Position numbers and translations under genes: made by a program
Part shown: piece by piece, positions 9,517-19,188 of the stretch
Numbering within the stretch: position 1 is the stretch's first letter
Layout of the letters: the number at the start of each line of letters is the position of its first letter
Assembly (NCBI GenBank): GCA_001599355.1
Contig: BCGQ01000004.1
Location: forward strand, 7,249 to 71,248
Source: Nakazawaea peltata
Lineage: Eukaryota; Ascomycota; Pichiomycetes; Alaninales; Pachysolenaceae
Direction: 5' to 3'
Length of the DNA stretch: 64,000 nucleotides
The notes under the pieces: model-generated
Databases searched by the model: none
The model's input: only the letters and a program-made list of their open reading frames with translations
Told to the model about the DNA's origin: nothing

Positions 9517-10677
9517 TTAAATTATGATATGTTGTAGTTGCCTAAGGTAGTTACAGAAGCTGATGAAGAGTTGTTCATTGAATCCGTAGGTCCATTGGAT
9601 CTTATTTTGGAGTATTTCAACCCTAATTCCAATCTTATCAAGTTTAAATTTAGATTTCCCTGTCCGTTTATACTTTCTTGACCAAGTATCCAGCTTCAAT
9701 TCACAACGTAGAACACCTTCTGTAGGAGAATTGACTTTAATATTCACAGATAAGAGTTGTTGCATCAATTGACCCAAATTTTTAGCCTCAAACGGGACAA
9801 CATTTCGAGGAGTAGACCCAAGACAGATCTGATTATCTAATTTTACAATCCTCTCAGGTTTCAAAGACCATCCAATTACCCATCTTTGAGTTTTACCCTC
9901 GTTTATAGGCAACTTCACTATAAAATAGTTAGAGATTGAGTGATTTTGGAGTACTTGCGACAACTTATGACCGCTGGAAAGCTTCCCTATCAACGAAGTA
10001 TACCAATTGTATGGATTTTTCACTAGACTTTCCTCTATCATTTTCGAGATGAAACCTACTTCTCCACCATCTTCGTGAATCAACTCATTTGGTAATGCTT
10101 TTAATTCTGTTACAGATCTCTGAACCTTGAGAGATGATAACAGTTTCATTTCTGTTTCAGATGAGTAGAATGGGGGGTTACATATGCTGACAGAATGGGA
10201 AATAGAGTTTAGATGATCAATATTTGGGAGAATATTCGTCTGAGCAGCAGCGTCTACTAACTCAATCTTCGCTTCAAGTCCGTTTAATTTAAGTACATTT
10301 TTCAGCGAGACCAATGAGTCCAGATTAATTTCTGACCCGACCATTGTCGTTAATGCAGGGAACAATCTTGCCAGCAAGATCAAATAAATGCAACAGAAAC
10401 CAGTCCCAATATCAATGAGTACCTGGCTGATATCTTCACCTCGTAGTATCCCTAATTCCTCGATAAATCTCAAATACAGCACTCTGTTCAGAACTCTGGG
10501 GCAGAGATGATCTTCAGATATGGGCATCTCGAGGTCATAGTAATGACTCAAGATGCATTTGGTCAATTGCAGCACAGCCAAATGAGCAGTGAAATCAAAT
10601 CCCCGCTCGTCAGACCAGAAGGCCTTGAGTTCTTCATATTTGGAGACCAATAACTCAATGTCATAACTTGGAGTCAT
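9517..10677 (-). CDS. METTL16-type U6 snRNA N6-adenosine methyltransferase
   Basis: The protein has 386 residues from ATG 10677. It is a class I SAM methyltransferase: an SAM-binding motif IDIGTG lies at residues 88-93, GSEIN at about 114-118, and the catalytic CNPPF at 166-170. The order and the N-terminal FDFT...L..C.L..YYDLEM-like region match METTL16 (S. pombe Mtl16), which methylates A of the U6 ACAGAGA box. S. cerevisiae lacks it. CTG in VS-x-KNV falls at a typical Ala position of this family. It sits between the PST2-like gene and MIX14, converging on PST2. The presence of GTAAGT and GTGAGT introns in this window fits known co-occurrence of METTL16 with A at +4. Confidence 0.85.
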   Translation of the reverse strand: MTPSYDIELLVSKYEELKAFWSDERGFDFTAHLAVLQLTKCILSHYYDLEMPISEDHLCPRVLNRVLYLRFIEELGILRGEDISQVLIDIGTGFCCIYLILLARLFPALTTMVGSEINLDSLVSLKNVLKLNGLEAKIELVDAAAQTNILPNIDHLNSISHSVSICNPPFYSSETEMKLLSSLKVQRSVTELKALPNELIHEDGGEVGFISKMIEESLVKNPYNWYTSLIGKLSSGHKLSQVLQNHSISNYFIVKLPINEGKTQRWVIGWSLKPERIVKLDNQICLGSTPRNVVPFEAKNLGQLMQQLLSVNIKVNSPTEGVLRCELKLDTWSRKYKRTGKSKFKLDKIGIRVEILQNKIQWTYGFNEQLFISFCNYLRQLQHIII

Positions 10678-10761
10678 CTCAGTGTCACACCATTTAAAGT
10701 TTCGTGTCAGTGCTTAAGCCGATGCTTAAGACTACGCAAGGAAAAAAAGTTTAAAACGAAA

Positions 10762-10780
10762 AAGGTTGAAATTTTTCACC
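10762..10780. promoter_or_regulatory. RRPE-like palindrome in METTL16/MIX14 divergent promoter
   Basis: TGAAATTTTTCA is a palindrome of the RRPE type in the 151-bp interval between the two divergent start codons. Function is inferred only. Confidence 0.45.
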
Positions 10781-10828
10781 AATTCCAGACGACAAGATAT
10801 ACTTGCTGGTAGCGAAATATAGGTGATA

Positions 10829-11128
10829 ATGTCGGGAGTTTTGGACCAAATCATCTTGGAAGACGTTCAAAAGAACTGTCCACAATTCCTTATGGATTTC
10901 CACAAGTGCATGGCCCAACAAGACCCATCTCAGTGTGGTAAGGAACAGTTCGAGTTAAGTCAATGTGTCAGAGCCAAGGTGCCTTCTATCCAAAAGATCC
11001 AAACAGAATGCAAGAACGTCATGCTTCAGTACGAGACATGTTTAAGAACCACCGGAAAGGTCAGTGAATGTGCCGTACAATTGGAGGAACTCAGAAGCTG
11101 TGCTGAGAGCATGGTCGTCAAGAAATAG
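10829..11128 (+). CDS. MIX14: Twin CX9C mitochondrial intermembrane-space protein
   Basis: The protein has 99 residues from ATG 10829. It matches S. cerevisiae Mix14/Mic14: LDQIILEDVQKNCP, KVPSIQ and repeated cysteines with twin CX9C spacing (for example C-x9-C in CPQFLMDFHKC and later pairs). Such proteins enter the intermembrane space by the Mia40 disulfide relay and support respiratory-chain function. A short in-frame extension to 10823 begins with GTG and is not used. In S. cerevisiae MIX14 and PST2 are neighbours, as they nearly are here. Confidence 0.9.
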   Translation: MSGVLDQIILEDVQKNCPQFLMDFHKCMAQQDPSQCGKEQFELSQCVRAKVPSIQKIQTECKNVMLQYETCLRTTGKVSECAVQLEELRSCAESMVVKK

Positions 11129-11184
11129 TTTAGCCGTGTATAAAGTTATGGGAATAGAGTATTATTTTATATTTATGTACAAGT

Positions 11185-11724
11185 TTATTTAAGCTTTTTA
11201 ATTTCATTGTCATCGTCTTCAAGGTACTCCAGAGGCAGATCCTTGGCATAATATCCCAAAGTCTTCTTCAACTTTTCTGGGATTTCATCAAAAACGAGAT
11301 CGTCGGTGGATTTACTGACCTCCATTAACTCCTCGATAGTAAATCTGTTGTCTTTGAAGATCTTCAAATGGTCCAGGATCAAATGTCTGTTCTTACAGCC
11401 GGGGCACTGTACAAGAACAGTTCCACCAGTGTAGGCTTGCTTAGAGATGGTATGTGAAGATCTGGTGGAGCACACAGTACAAGTGAACAGAAGCATCAAC
11501 TCTTGCTTGAGTTCAGCTTGTAAGGGAGTTGATCCAGACACAGATCCGTTACCGTTCCCAGACCCATTTGACGATCCAACTCCGCTCCCAGCTCCACTGC
11601 CAGCTCCATTACCTGCTATACTTCCTTGAAATCTGCGACATATACGAACTGATGGTGGCAGTACAAGTCTTAAACCTTGTTTTCTAGTCAAAATAGCTCC
11701 AGATCTAACAAATGACCTCAACAT
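11185..11724 (-). CDS. ZIM17: Mitochondrial Hsp70 escort protein, DNL zinc finger
   Basis: The protein has 179 residues from ATG 11724, and the first 25 are basic and look like a presequence. The DNL zinc finger is clear: [19 protein letters not shown] ... [17 protein letters not shown]-like, with two CxxC pairs. Zim17/Hep1 prevents aggregation of Ssc1 in the matrix. A Gly/Ser-rich linker ([20 protein letters not shown]) between presequence and finger is unusually long. CTG at 11488-11490 lies in ML-x-FTC, where S. cerevisiae Zim17 has Ala (MLVAFTC). Confidence 0.95.
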   Translation of the reverse strand: MLRSFVRSGAILTRKQGLRLVLPPSVRICRRFQGSIAGNGAGSGAGSGVGSSNGSGNGNGSVSGSTPLQAELKQELMLLFTCTVCSTRSSHTISKQAYTGGTVLVQCPGCKNRHLILDHLKIFKDNRFTIEELMEVSKSTDDLVFDEIPEKLKKTLGYYAKDLPLEYLEDDDNEIKKLK

Positions 11725-11930
11725 CTTGCTTGGTATCAATACGGTTTCCAATACTTATCTTGAAAATGTTCCATCGAAGTTCCATCTCATCTTGAGCTTT
11801 TTAAAGTTTGAAACTTTTTTTTTCGTCAGTGTCATAATTTGCTGCAAGGTAGATTTAGACTGAGCAGAGAAAGTGTGTCACGGTGACAGTGTCATAGATA
11901 AAAAGCATTCCCATTCATTTTATACAAAAC

Positions 11931-12527
11931 CTAGATCTTCTCAAGGTAACCTTGCTGGATTAAACGTTCAACGTCCAGCTGACGGACAAAGAATTGTGAA
12001 TTCTTAGTCATATTGAAAACTCCATACTCGGTTTGAATTTCTCCTATATCTTTTAAGACGCGTACATCTATAAAAATATCCTGTGGTGGCTCCATAGAGC
12101 CATTCAAATCAATGTCAGTGTACTCTCCTCTGTAGTCAGATATTATTTGAGTGTAGTTACGATAATATTCCTGTTCATTATATGATAAGTTGTCCATCTG
12201 AAGTTTGGATAACTCCTGTCCCTGCCAGCAAAGCGAGTCCAATTTCGTCAGTCTTTCATGTTGATACAGCAAAAGGCATCTCTTATTACGTCTCATACTC
12301 AAATGGGTGATGAAAAGTTGACAATTCTTAATTCTATCTTCCTCCACACTTGAAGGCAGTTGTACTGCTCCCTCTACATTCCCCGCCAAGATATCTGCCT
12401 CTCTAGAAAGATCATTAGTCTCCCTCACTATCAGCTGTACCAAGTCTTCCTTATATAAGGGCAAGACGTCCAAGGGTTGGGATCTTTTCAGTTCCTGGAC
12501 CAATTTCATAGCCAAATCACCGTACAT
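11931..12527 (-). CDS. PSF1: GINS complex subunit Psf1
   Basis: The protein has 198 residues from ATG 12527. It has the N-terminal helical A-domain of Psf1 (MYGDLAMKLVQELKRS), the conserved RRNKRCLLLYQHERL segment and a C-terminal B-domain ending QLDVERLIQQGYLEKI. GINS joins Cdc45 and Mcm2-7 in the CMG helicase. It is divergent from WPL1, and in S. cerevisiae PSF1 and RAD61 are adjacent too. Confidence 0.95.
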   Translation of the reverse strand: MYGDLAMKLVQELKRSQPLDVLPLYKEDLVQLIVRETNDLSREADILAGNVEGAVQLPSSVEEDRIKNCQLFITHLSMRRNKRCLLLYQHERLTKLDSLCWQGQELSKLQMDNLSYNEQEYYRNYTQIISDYRGEYTDIDLNGSMEPPQDIFIDVRVLKDIGEIQTEYGVFNMTKNSQFFVRQLDVERLIQQGYLEKI

Positions 12528-12654
12528 CGTGACTTAATCTCTTGTTCTATCAGATTATCCCAAAATTAGTTCCCTTTGCTCTTCAGATCGCTCTCAAATC
12601 TTCCTGTCCTTCAACCGCTTCCCTTAACTTTCTAAACTCCCTCGGGAAATTTTG

Positions 12655-12659
12655 ACGCG
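12655..12659. promoter_or_regulatory. MCB-like core between PSF1 and WPL1
   Basis: ACGCG (in GACGCGCCG) lies in the 229-bp divergent promoter. MBF-type control at G1/S is plausible for a replication gene and a cohesin gene; this is inference from a 5-bp core. Confidence 0.45.
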
Positions 12660-12756
12660 CCGTGAAAAATTCGGGGGGAGTTTCGGTAGGGTAAGTGATG
12701 GGGGGTTAAGAGACGAGGCGGGAGGAGCAACATTTGAGGGTGGAATTGAGATAAAA

Positions 12757-14490
12757 ATGACAGGAAGGAGCTACTCGAGGAAAGGAATGTTGAAAGGAGT
12801 TCGCATGAACCGAGTAATGAAGACTCCTGAGCCGTTGTCGGACGATGAAATGCATATAAGCATAGTGGAAGAGCTGGAGATAGAGGAGGATGGGGGAGGA
12901 CCGGGAATGACACAAGTGGCAGGTAAAACTAGAGGCAATTCAGTGGTTGCTAGTGAAATAAAAGAGGAATTAGGTTCATTAGAGGCGCCATTCCGCCCAA
13001 AAGTTGAGGGAAACGTTGCTACTGTTAGAGATTACCGTGCTATTAAAAGAGCACCTCTGGAAATTGATGCCTGGGACTTGATAGATGATATGGCTGAACC
13101 TAAAAAGGTGCGGCTTGTCACAAATTCTCCTCAGCAGAGCATGGAACATGAACAAACGGAAGATACGATCGTCGTGCCCGAGACGTACGAGAAAATGTAC
13201 CAAAAATTGATCCAAACGACGCCTCGTAAAAAGAGTCTGCTTGAGATGTCACCATGCAGGAACACATCGGTACAGGGGACTCCTAAAGCTTCTCCAATAC
13301 GGATCAATAGGAGAACTTACTCTGTAGTACGTAGTTTTCGTGAGGAAGTAGACCTTGACAACCAAGAGAATGATACAAGTACTGACAATGACAACGACGT
13401 ACAAATTTACTCGGAAAATGAGCCTTCCCAACAATCTCCTTCGCTGAAAGTACAAGGACTCGGGCAATTGAGGCTGAATGGTTTAAATTTTAAGTTTGTA
13501 GAGAAGCTAGAGTTATTGGCCGAGGATCTAAAATATGGCAGCGAGTCTCTACAGAGACTTAGTTGTCTTGAATTTGTAAATCTGTTAGTATCAGATGTCG
13601 ATTATCTTGAGTATGTCCTGAAAGTTGGTGTTCCTGATGTCATAATCGATACTTTGATAAATTGTAGAGGTGTTAATAGCGAAGATTTACATAAATGCTT
13701 GATCATATCACTGTCTGTCATAGGGAGTAAAAGTGAAAGACTTGTAGATCAACTTCAAAGCCATGTCAAGAAGATAAATCAGGATTTAGTTTCGTACAAG
13801 AATTTAGAATCTTTGAGTGGTTTTGAAGTTGGGAGAGAGTCATTCAGCTACTTTCGTTACAAATTCTTAAAAGAGTTTGGTCCTTGTATTGATTTGGATG
13901 TCGATGCAGTCTCATTGGACGGTGACAACTTGTTTGCTGATCTAAATTTTATTGAAAGTGTAATAGCACGAGATGCTGGTGCACCAATACCAGCTCAAAT
14001 ACTTGCTAAAGTGATAGAAATTGCATTGACCAATACAGAAGGGGAGATTCCTCTCAAATGTCAAATCGTGGCCCTCAAAGTGCTTATATCGTTGCCTCGG
14101 CCTGTCTTACAGAAAGAGCAGAATTTGTGTTCTCAGCTTTACTCCATAATCGAGAATCTTCTGTTATCTGACAAAGTATCAACCGAGCCTTTGCTCTCTA
14201 CTGTTCTTCTCCTCCAATTAGGACTTCTGGTAGAGTTATCTGAGTCACTTGAGATCCCCAAAGACGTTCATTTGGTATCACAAATGGCTCCTATTTTCCT
14301 CAATCAAAATGATGATTTCCATATTCATCTGTTTGGATACATTTGTTTAATTCATGGAGTCAGAGAGGTCAATGATAAGCATGAGAACGTCTTTCTTGTC
14401 GAAGGATTATCCAGATTCCATGATGCAGTGGACGAACAGTCTCTCAAACTTCGTATCTCCGAAACCCTCAACCTCCTAAAATCAAACTAA
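12757..14490 (+). CDS. WPL1: Cohesin release factor Wapl/Rad61
   Basis: The protein has 577 residues from ATG 12757; the frame is open upstream but begins with TTG. Residues about 190-235 contain RRTYSVVRSFREE, a match to the conserved RTYG-x-x-RS motif that starts the WAPL region in fungi. The C-terminal 350 residues form an all-helical, HEAT-like WAPL domain starting near LRLNGLNFKFVEKLELLAED. The N-terminus is acidic and low in complexity. Wapl opens the Smc3-Scc1 gate of cohesin. Adjacency to PSF1, as for S. cerevisiae RAD61, supports the call. Confidence 0.8.
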   Translation: MTGRSYSRKGMLKGVRMNRVMKTPEPLSDDEMHISIVEELEIEEDGGGPGMTQVAGKTRGNSVVASEIKEELGSLEAPFRPKVEGNVATVRDYRAIKRAPLEIDAWDLIDDMAEPKKVRLVTNSPQQSMEHEQTEDTIVVPETYEKMYQKLIQTTPRKKSLLEMSPCRNTSVQGTPKASPIRINRRTYSVVRSFREEVDLDNQENDTSTDNDNDVQIYSENEPSQQSPSLKVQGLGQLRLNGLNFKFVEKLELLAEDLKYGSESLQRLSCLEFVNLLVSDVDYLEYVLKVGVPDVIIDTLINCRGVNSEDLHKCLIISLSVIGSKSERLVDQLQSHVKKINQDLVSYKNLESLSGFEVGRESFSYFRYKFLKEFGPCIDLDVDAVSLDGDNLFADLNFIESVIARDAGAPIPAQILAKVIEIALTNTEGEIPLKCQIVALKVLISLPRPVLQKEQNLCSQLYSIIENLLLSDKVSTEPLLSTVLLLQLGLLVELSESLEIPKDVHLVSQMAPIFLNQNDDFHIHLFGYICLIHGVREVNDKHENVFLVEGLSRFHDAVDEQSLKLRISETLNLLKSN

Positions 14491-14548
14491 GTCACCTATC
14501 TACGTCATCTACAATATTGTCATATAAATATATAATAATGCATATATC

Positions 14549-16696
14549 TTACAGGAAATTAAACTCACTACTGACCTGTTTGGCAGCCAACTTAGCCATC
14601 TTCAACATCTTAGTTCTAGGATCCTCTTTCTTAGGTTTACTACTCTTAGAAGATACACTATTACCACTGTTGATGTTCTTAGGAGTCTCTCTTAAACCGA
14701 AACTCTTTGCTAAATGTCCAAGATGTAAAGCTTTTACGTTGAAAATGCTTCTCTCGCTCGATAAATGGGTAGCATACAGTCTTACATGAGAGGTAAACCC
14801 TTGCTTAGCAAGATCCAACAGAGTAGAATCCTCCAACAACCATCTCTCTACATTCAAATGCCAGGTAGTAGCATCATAGTCCCAATTATCTTTCTTCTTA
14901 GGATCAGTACTTACGAAACCTTCTTTCAAAACTTGCTCGTAATGGATAGTTTGCAAACCAGAAGGATGACTCTTCCTAATATATTCTACATAACCTTCTT
15001 CCAGGCCAGGTAAAAGGAATAAGGCAGATTCACCACGAAGACCAGCTCTGGCAGTTCTACCAACTCTGTGTAAATGATCATCGACACTGAACAGCGGGTC
15101 ATACTCTACAATGTTGGAGATATGGGGTAAATCCAAACCTCTAGAAGCCACATCAGTACAGAATAAGACAGTGTGCTTGCTCTTGGATTGGACAAACTTC
15201 TGTAAAGTGGAGGTTCTTACTTGTTGAGAGAGGGAACCGTGCAATTTGAAAAAGGCAATGTTAATGGCAGGTTCTTCAACTACAGGCTTTTCAGAGTCAT
15301 CGTCCTGGGATTGTGTTTTTCTCAGAGCTCTTTCTTGAGCTTCAGTCAATTGTGGAGAATCCCTTGTGAAGACTTGATGATGAAACTCGACACTATCAGA
15401 ACAAGAGAAGAATACCATAGTTCTAGTTTGATCTTCAGAGGCATTGATACGACTCAATAATGCATTCAACGAGACCAAACGTAATTTAGGAGGTACGATA
15501 ATTACTTGTTGGGTTAATTGATCAGGAGCAACCAGATCTTCTAATTCTACGACACCCGACTCACCAGAGACGGTGACATTCTCGGCATTCTTCAACGAGA
15601 TCTCACCCAACTTCTTAACATCATTCTTCATTGTGGCAGAACATAATACGTTGACTCTTCTAGTAGATGGTAAAGTAGAGTTATAACTGGAATGGAATTT
15701 CTGGGTCTTCTCCAATTTATCTAAGATCTTAGTGATGGTCTCTTCGAACCCAAGGTCCATTAAACGATCACCTTCATCCAACACCAAGTATCTAACCTCA
15801 GAAAGATCTAAAGACTCGGTATTTTCAATATGGTCTACTAATCTACCAGGAGTAGCTACTAAGATATTTACACCTTTACGAATTCTAGCCTTCTCACTCT
15901 TCTTCTTCTCACCACCAATGACGATCCCTGGCACGATTCTATGACAACAACGAGTCAATGTCTCTAAGACAGAGTAAATCTGTTGCAGTAACTCACGAGT
16001 TGGCACTAAAATCAACAGGAAGAGACCACTGTTTCTGGAGATCTCTCTATTGGACATCAACAGTTGGAAAATTGGCAAGACAAACGACAACGTCTTACCA
16101 GAACCTGTTTGGGCTTGTACAAACAAGTCACTACTACTATCAGTGGTACGATATAACAATCTAGGGATTACGGATCTTTGAATCTTGGTGGGCTTTAAGA
16201 ATCTCAAATGTTGAGTCAAATGATTACTTAAATCTTTGTCCAAACCTAAACCTTCAAAAGTTGTGGCTTCAGTAGCAGCTAAAGGAGCATTGGAAGGAGC
16301 CAATTGCTCAAGCAGAGCACTTTCCAGTACTTTAAACTCTGGGTTAGACGTGAATAAAGACGACACATAACTGTTATTCATTCCTCCACCTTCACCACTC
16401 TTTTCTTTACCCAAACTTGGTCTTGGTCTTTTGTTTTCTCCACTGTTTGTGGAGCTGGCTGGGTCTGCACGTACTCTTTTCTTAACTTCAACACTATTGG
16501 ATCCACTTTTCAGTGGTTCTTTAACCTTTTTACCCACGCCACCAGCACCTCCAGCTCCTCTTCCTCTATTTTGACTTACAAGTTGAGCTCTTCTACGTTC
16601 TTTCCATCTTCCACCAGTTACTTTGGTCAGAACTTTAGCAGGCCCAACAGAGGCCGTGCTGAAATTCATCAACATTCCATCTTCGTCGTCACTCAT
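14549..16696 (-). CDS. DBP7: DEAD-box RNA helicase for 60S ribosome assembly
   Basis: The protein has 715 residues from ATG 16696 ([16 protein letters not shown]), like S. cerevisiae Dbp7 (742). Motifs are visible in order: [13 protein letters not shown]-x-[22 protein letters not shown] ([13 protein letters not shown]), SAT, then [13 protein letters not shown] and [10 protein letters not shown]. The C-terminal block [15 protein letters not shown] is typical of Dbp7. The sixth residue of motif Ia is encoded by CTG (15986-15988): standard code gives PTRELL, Ala gives the canonical PTRELA. It acts in the nucleolus. Gene order DBP7-RPC37-GCN3 with these orientations equals S. cerevisiae YKR024C-YKR025W-YKR026C. 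Confidence 0.96.
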   Translation of the reverse strand: MSDDEDGMLMNFSTASVGPAKVLTKVTGGRWKERRRAQLVSQNRGRGAGGAGGVGKKVKEPLKSGSNSVEVKKRVRADPASSTNSGENKRPRPSLGKEKSGEGGGMNNSYVSSLFTSNPEFKVLESALLEQLAPSNAPLAATEATTFEGLGLDKDLSNHLTQHLRFLKPTKIQRSVIPRLLYRTTDSSSDLFVQAQTGSGKTLSFVLPIFQLLMSNREISRNSGLFLLILVPTRELLQQIYSVLETLTRCCHRIVPGIVIGGEKKKSEKARIRKGVNILVATPGRLVDHIENTESLDLSEVRYLVLDEGDRLMDLGFEETITKILDKLEKTQKFHSSYNSTLPSTRRVNVLCSATMKNDVKKLGEISLKNAENVTVSGESGVVELEDLVAPDQLTQQVIIVPPKLRLVSLNALLSRINASEDQTRTMVFFSCSDSVEFHHQVFTRDSPQLTEAQERALRKTQSQDDDSEKPVVEEPAINIAFFKLHGSLSQQVRTSTLQKFVQSKSKHTVLFCTDVASRGLDLPHISNIVEYDPLFSVDDHLHRVGRTARAGLRGESALFLLPGLEEGYVEYIRKSHPSGLQTIHYEQVLKEGFVSTDPKKKDNWDYDATTWHLNVERWLLEDSTLLDLAKQGFTSHVRLYATHLSSERSIFNVKALHLGHLAKSFGLRETPKNINSGNSVSSKSSKPKKEDPRTKMLKMAKLAAKQVSSEFNFL

Positions 16697-16740
16697 TTTT
16701 AGTCTAAGTGAACTCAATTCCAATTGAACCTGATAATCTT

Positions 16741-16779
16741 GGTGTCAGTGTCCGGTGTCAGTGTCTAGTGTCAGCGTCT
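16741..16779. repeat. 13-bp tandem repeat, three copies
   Basis: The unit GGTGTCAGTGTCC is repeated three times with two to four changes in the last copy, in the DBP7/RPC37 divergent promoter. Confidence 0.85.
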
Positions 16780-16780
16780 A

Positions 16781-16840
16781 GCTCATCTCATCTGCAGAAA
16801 ATTTTTTTCTCAGCAAAAACAAGGTTTGTGAAAAATTTTA
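16781..16840. promoter_or_regulatory. PAC-like and RRPE elements of DBP7/RPC37 promoter
   Basis: On the minus strand 16781-16792 reads GATGAGATGAGC, close to the PAC element. TGAAAAATTTTA at 16829-16840 is an RRPE core. In yeasts this pair drives ribosome-biogenesis and Pol I/III subunit genes, which fits both flanking genes (ribosome assembly helicase, Pol III subunit). Confidence 0.75.
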
Positions 16841-16968
16841 AGGTTCACTTTACGCACAGACTTAAGGTAGAGAAATTATTAAAGAAATCTCAGTGATACG
16901 GAGATTTTCATCCCAAAGATCAATTTCAGCTCCAAAACCTACCCTCAACTTATCTCCCAGTGGTTAAA

Positions 16969-17718
16969 ATGAGCTTGTTCGTGAGCGAGGAAGACGAGAA
17001 AGTGGCACACCAGCCCCAGAATACCACACAACCCCAAATAGATGACGACGACGTCATCATGGAAATCCCAGTCCATTTAGACTCAACTGTCACCCCCGGA
17101 TCAACCTTGAACATCTTACAATATCCCAACAGAAAAAGCCGTGGTGATGTGCTCGCCGCCAAAATGAAGAAAGAAAGTGGAATCCTAGAGGTCGAGTTAC
17201 CCGTAGATACATCGAGATTCTACGATTCCGACAAAGCTGGTGACTGGGGAGGAGTACTGAAACAAACCCTCTCTGGAGTGATGAAATCTCAAAGTGGGCT
17301 CTACTACATTGGTCAAATGAATGGAGATGGAGAAAGACTCACGTTACGTCCAGTTGACGGAACAGTCCAATTGCGTCCAGCTTTACGATACATCGACGAA
17401 GCTGCCACGATCAGCCGTCTGCAACTGCTGCATTCAAGAGCTTCTCATGCCGCAAGTACTTCCGATGACAGTAAAAAGAATGAGGTGAAGATGATCCAAA
17501 TGACGGTGAAATCTTCGTCGGAACTGGCCCAACAACGTTTAGGAGGAGCTTTACAAGCATCTAAGAAACTGGACGATGAATTTTATGTGAATTATTCATG
17601 GCATGAGGGTGGTGAATCTACAGTCAGTGATGAGCTGACAGCTAACAAGACTTTGGTTTCAACTACGACCAATAATGAGTATCTTGATCTGTTATTTAAG
17701 GATACGATGACTGAGTAA
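16969..17718 (+). CDS. RPC37: RNA polymerase III subunit C37
   Basis: The protein has 249 residues from ATG 16969 (MSLFVSEEDEK), comparable to S. cerevisiae Rpc37 (282). The dimerisation domain matches: LNILQYPNRKSRGD, ELPVDTSRFYDSDKA, then a C-terminal MTVKSSSELAQQRL...SWHEG. Rpc37 pairs with Rpc53 in the TFIIF-like module used for initiation and termination by Pol III. A GTG at 16960 is not taken as the start. Confidence 0.93.
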   Translation: MSLFVSEEDEKVAHQPQNTTQPQIDDDDVIMEIPVHLDSTVTPGSTLNILQYPNRKSRGDVLAAKMKKESGILEVELPVDTSRFYDSDKAGDWGGVLKQTLSGVMKSQSGLYYIGQMNGDGERLTLRPVDGTVQLRPALRYIDEAATISRLQLLHSRASHAASTSDDSKKNEVKMIQMTVKSSSELAQQRLGGALQASKKLDDEFYVNYSWHEGGESTVSDELTANKTLVSTTTNNEYLDLLFKDTMTE

Positions 17719-17828
17719 CCATCAGGTCGCCATTAGCATAGCCAGGTCGCCATTAGCCTGCCAGCTCAGCCAGCTCAGCCAGCTACCCCCTACATATCTT
17801 CCCTGTATATTACTAGTATATTACCTAT

Positions 17829-18746
17829 CTAATCATACCAAATCTTAATCAACTCCTCACTAACTGCACTTGGTGTCAATACTCCCAAGTCCGTAATCAA
17901 AGCCGTAATATACTCATGAGATGTATAGTCAATCAACGGACTCAGCTCATCCTCAACTCCCTTACCCTGTGTCAAATTGATATCATCCGGTCCCAATGGG
18001 AACATTCTAACAAACTTATGAGACTCAGCAACTACATACAACGGTTTATTAGCGTTCTTCAGTAATACTCCAATCTGATACGATCCAATATGGTTTATAA
18101 TTCCTCCACTTTCTGCCACACCTTCAGCTCCTACAAACACCTTATCAACTTTATGGATATAATAACCTACAGCCGAGTCATTGATCAAGGTGACTGGGAT
18201 CTTCAACAGACGTAAAGACTCAGCCATCTCCCGTCCTTGACATGTAGGCATCAGCTCACACACAATGACCTTGAATCTGATGAACTTAGAAGCCGCAAGC
18301 GACAACAAATTCAATACAACTCTCGAATAAGAATGGATCAAGATGATATCCCCATCACGAATGAACGGTAACCCGATCTCGGCGATCTTCTCACGTGACA
18401 GCTTGGCTCTATTGACGAACAATTGTCCATTTGATACCAAATGAGTACGGCAGCTCTCCCAATCCGAGTACAAATGGGTGTTTCTGAACACAAATCTCAT
18501 GAACAAATCACATCCAGCACTAAGAGAGATGTTATTTGGGATCGACTGTTTCAACAACTGGATTTGTTCGGTCAATAAAACTTGTAATTCACTGGAGGTC
18601 GAGGGTTGTTTGACCTTTAATAAGGTGACAAGCGACTCGATCAGAGCTACAGGCATGGTCATTTCTTTGTCCTCTTCGAGGAATTTTAAGTAAGTTTCTT
18701 TGATATTGAAGTCTGGGGAGTTAGTATGGGAGTCTACTGGAGGCAT
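17829..18746 (-). CDS. GCN3: eIF2B alpha subunit
   Basis: The protein has 305 residues from ATG 18746, the same length as S. cerevisiae Gcn3. Matching blocks include TYLKFLEEDKEMTMP, KIAEIGLPFIRDGDIIL, DKVFVGAEGVAESGGIIN, ESHKFVRMFPL and the C-terminal LGVLTPSAVSEELIKIWYD. It is a regulatory subunit of the eIF2 exchange factor that senses phosphorylated eIF2. CTG at 18642-18644 lies in MPVA-x-IE, where S. cerevisiae has MPIAAIE. A TGACTCA (Gcn4-type) site lies at 18853-18859 upstream. Confidence 0.97.
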   Translation of the reverse strand: MPPVDSHTNSPDFNIKETYLKFLEEDKEMTMPVALIESLVTLLKVKQPSTSSELQVLLTEQIQLLKQSIPNNISLSAGCDLFMRFVFRNTHLYSDWESCRTHLVSNGQLFVNRAKLSREKIAEIGLPFIRDGDIILIHSYSRVVLNLLSLAASKFIRFKVIVCELMPTCQGREMAESLRLLKIPVTLINDSAVGYYIHKVDKVFVGAEGVAESGGIINHIGSYQIGVLLKNANKPLYVVAESHKFVRMFPLGPDDINLTQGKGVEDELSPLIDYTSHEYITALITDLGVLTPSAVSEELIKIWYD

Positions 18747-19188
18747 GGTGGTGACCCACAGACCAGCCTAGGAGGTGACCTGGTATGGGGTGTATTGGAT
18801 GTGACCTGAGCTGTCGCATGAGGTGTGGCCTGTAGTCCTTGGTGACCTGTGATGACTCAGTAAACCACCAGGTAGTAACGCCAACGCTCGCCCGCCGTCA
18901 CCCTCACCCACCCACTCATTAAAATCTCACTTACCTGTCATTTTGTCAACTATCTGAGTCTCTGTACCTTTGTATTCTCTTCTATAGTGACTGCTTATCT
19001 CTTCTCCGCTTCTGCTTCTGCTTGTCCGCTTCTGCTTGTCCTGTCCACTCTCTCTCTCTAATTGTCTTCCCTGCCAATTTCCCCTGCCAATTTCCCCTGC
19101 CAATTTCCACTTTTTCAGCTCATCGCTGAAAAATTTTCAAAGTGAGAGGTCCAACTGATGGTCAATATCCAGGTGATTACTCGAGGAA
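18747..19188. promoter_or_regulatory. GCN3/MEF2 divergent promoter with abutting PAC and RRPE
   Basis: On the MEF2 side, CAGCTCATCGC at 19116-19126 is a perfect reverse PAC element (GCGATGAGCTG). It directly abuts TGAAAAATTTTCA (19127-19139), a palindromic RRPE, about 50 bp from the ATG. A 13-bp unit CTGCCAATTTCCC is repeated three times at 19071-19109. Near GCN3 there are several GGTGACC copies and a TGACTCA site. Confidence 0.75.

Noticed and set aside
12652-12756. N-terminal extension of WPL1
   Set aside because: The extended frame starts with TTG, and the only nearby upstream ATG (12698) is out of frame.
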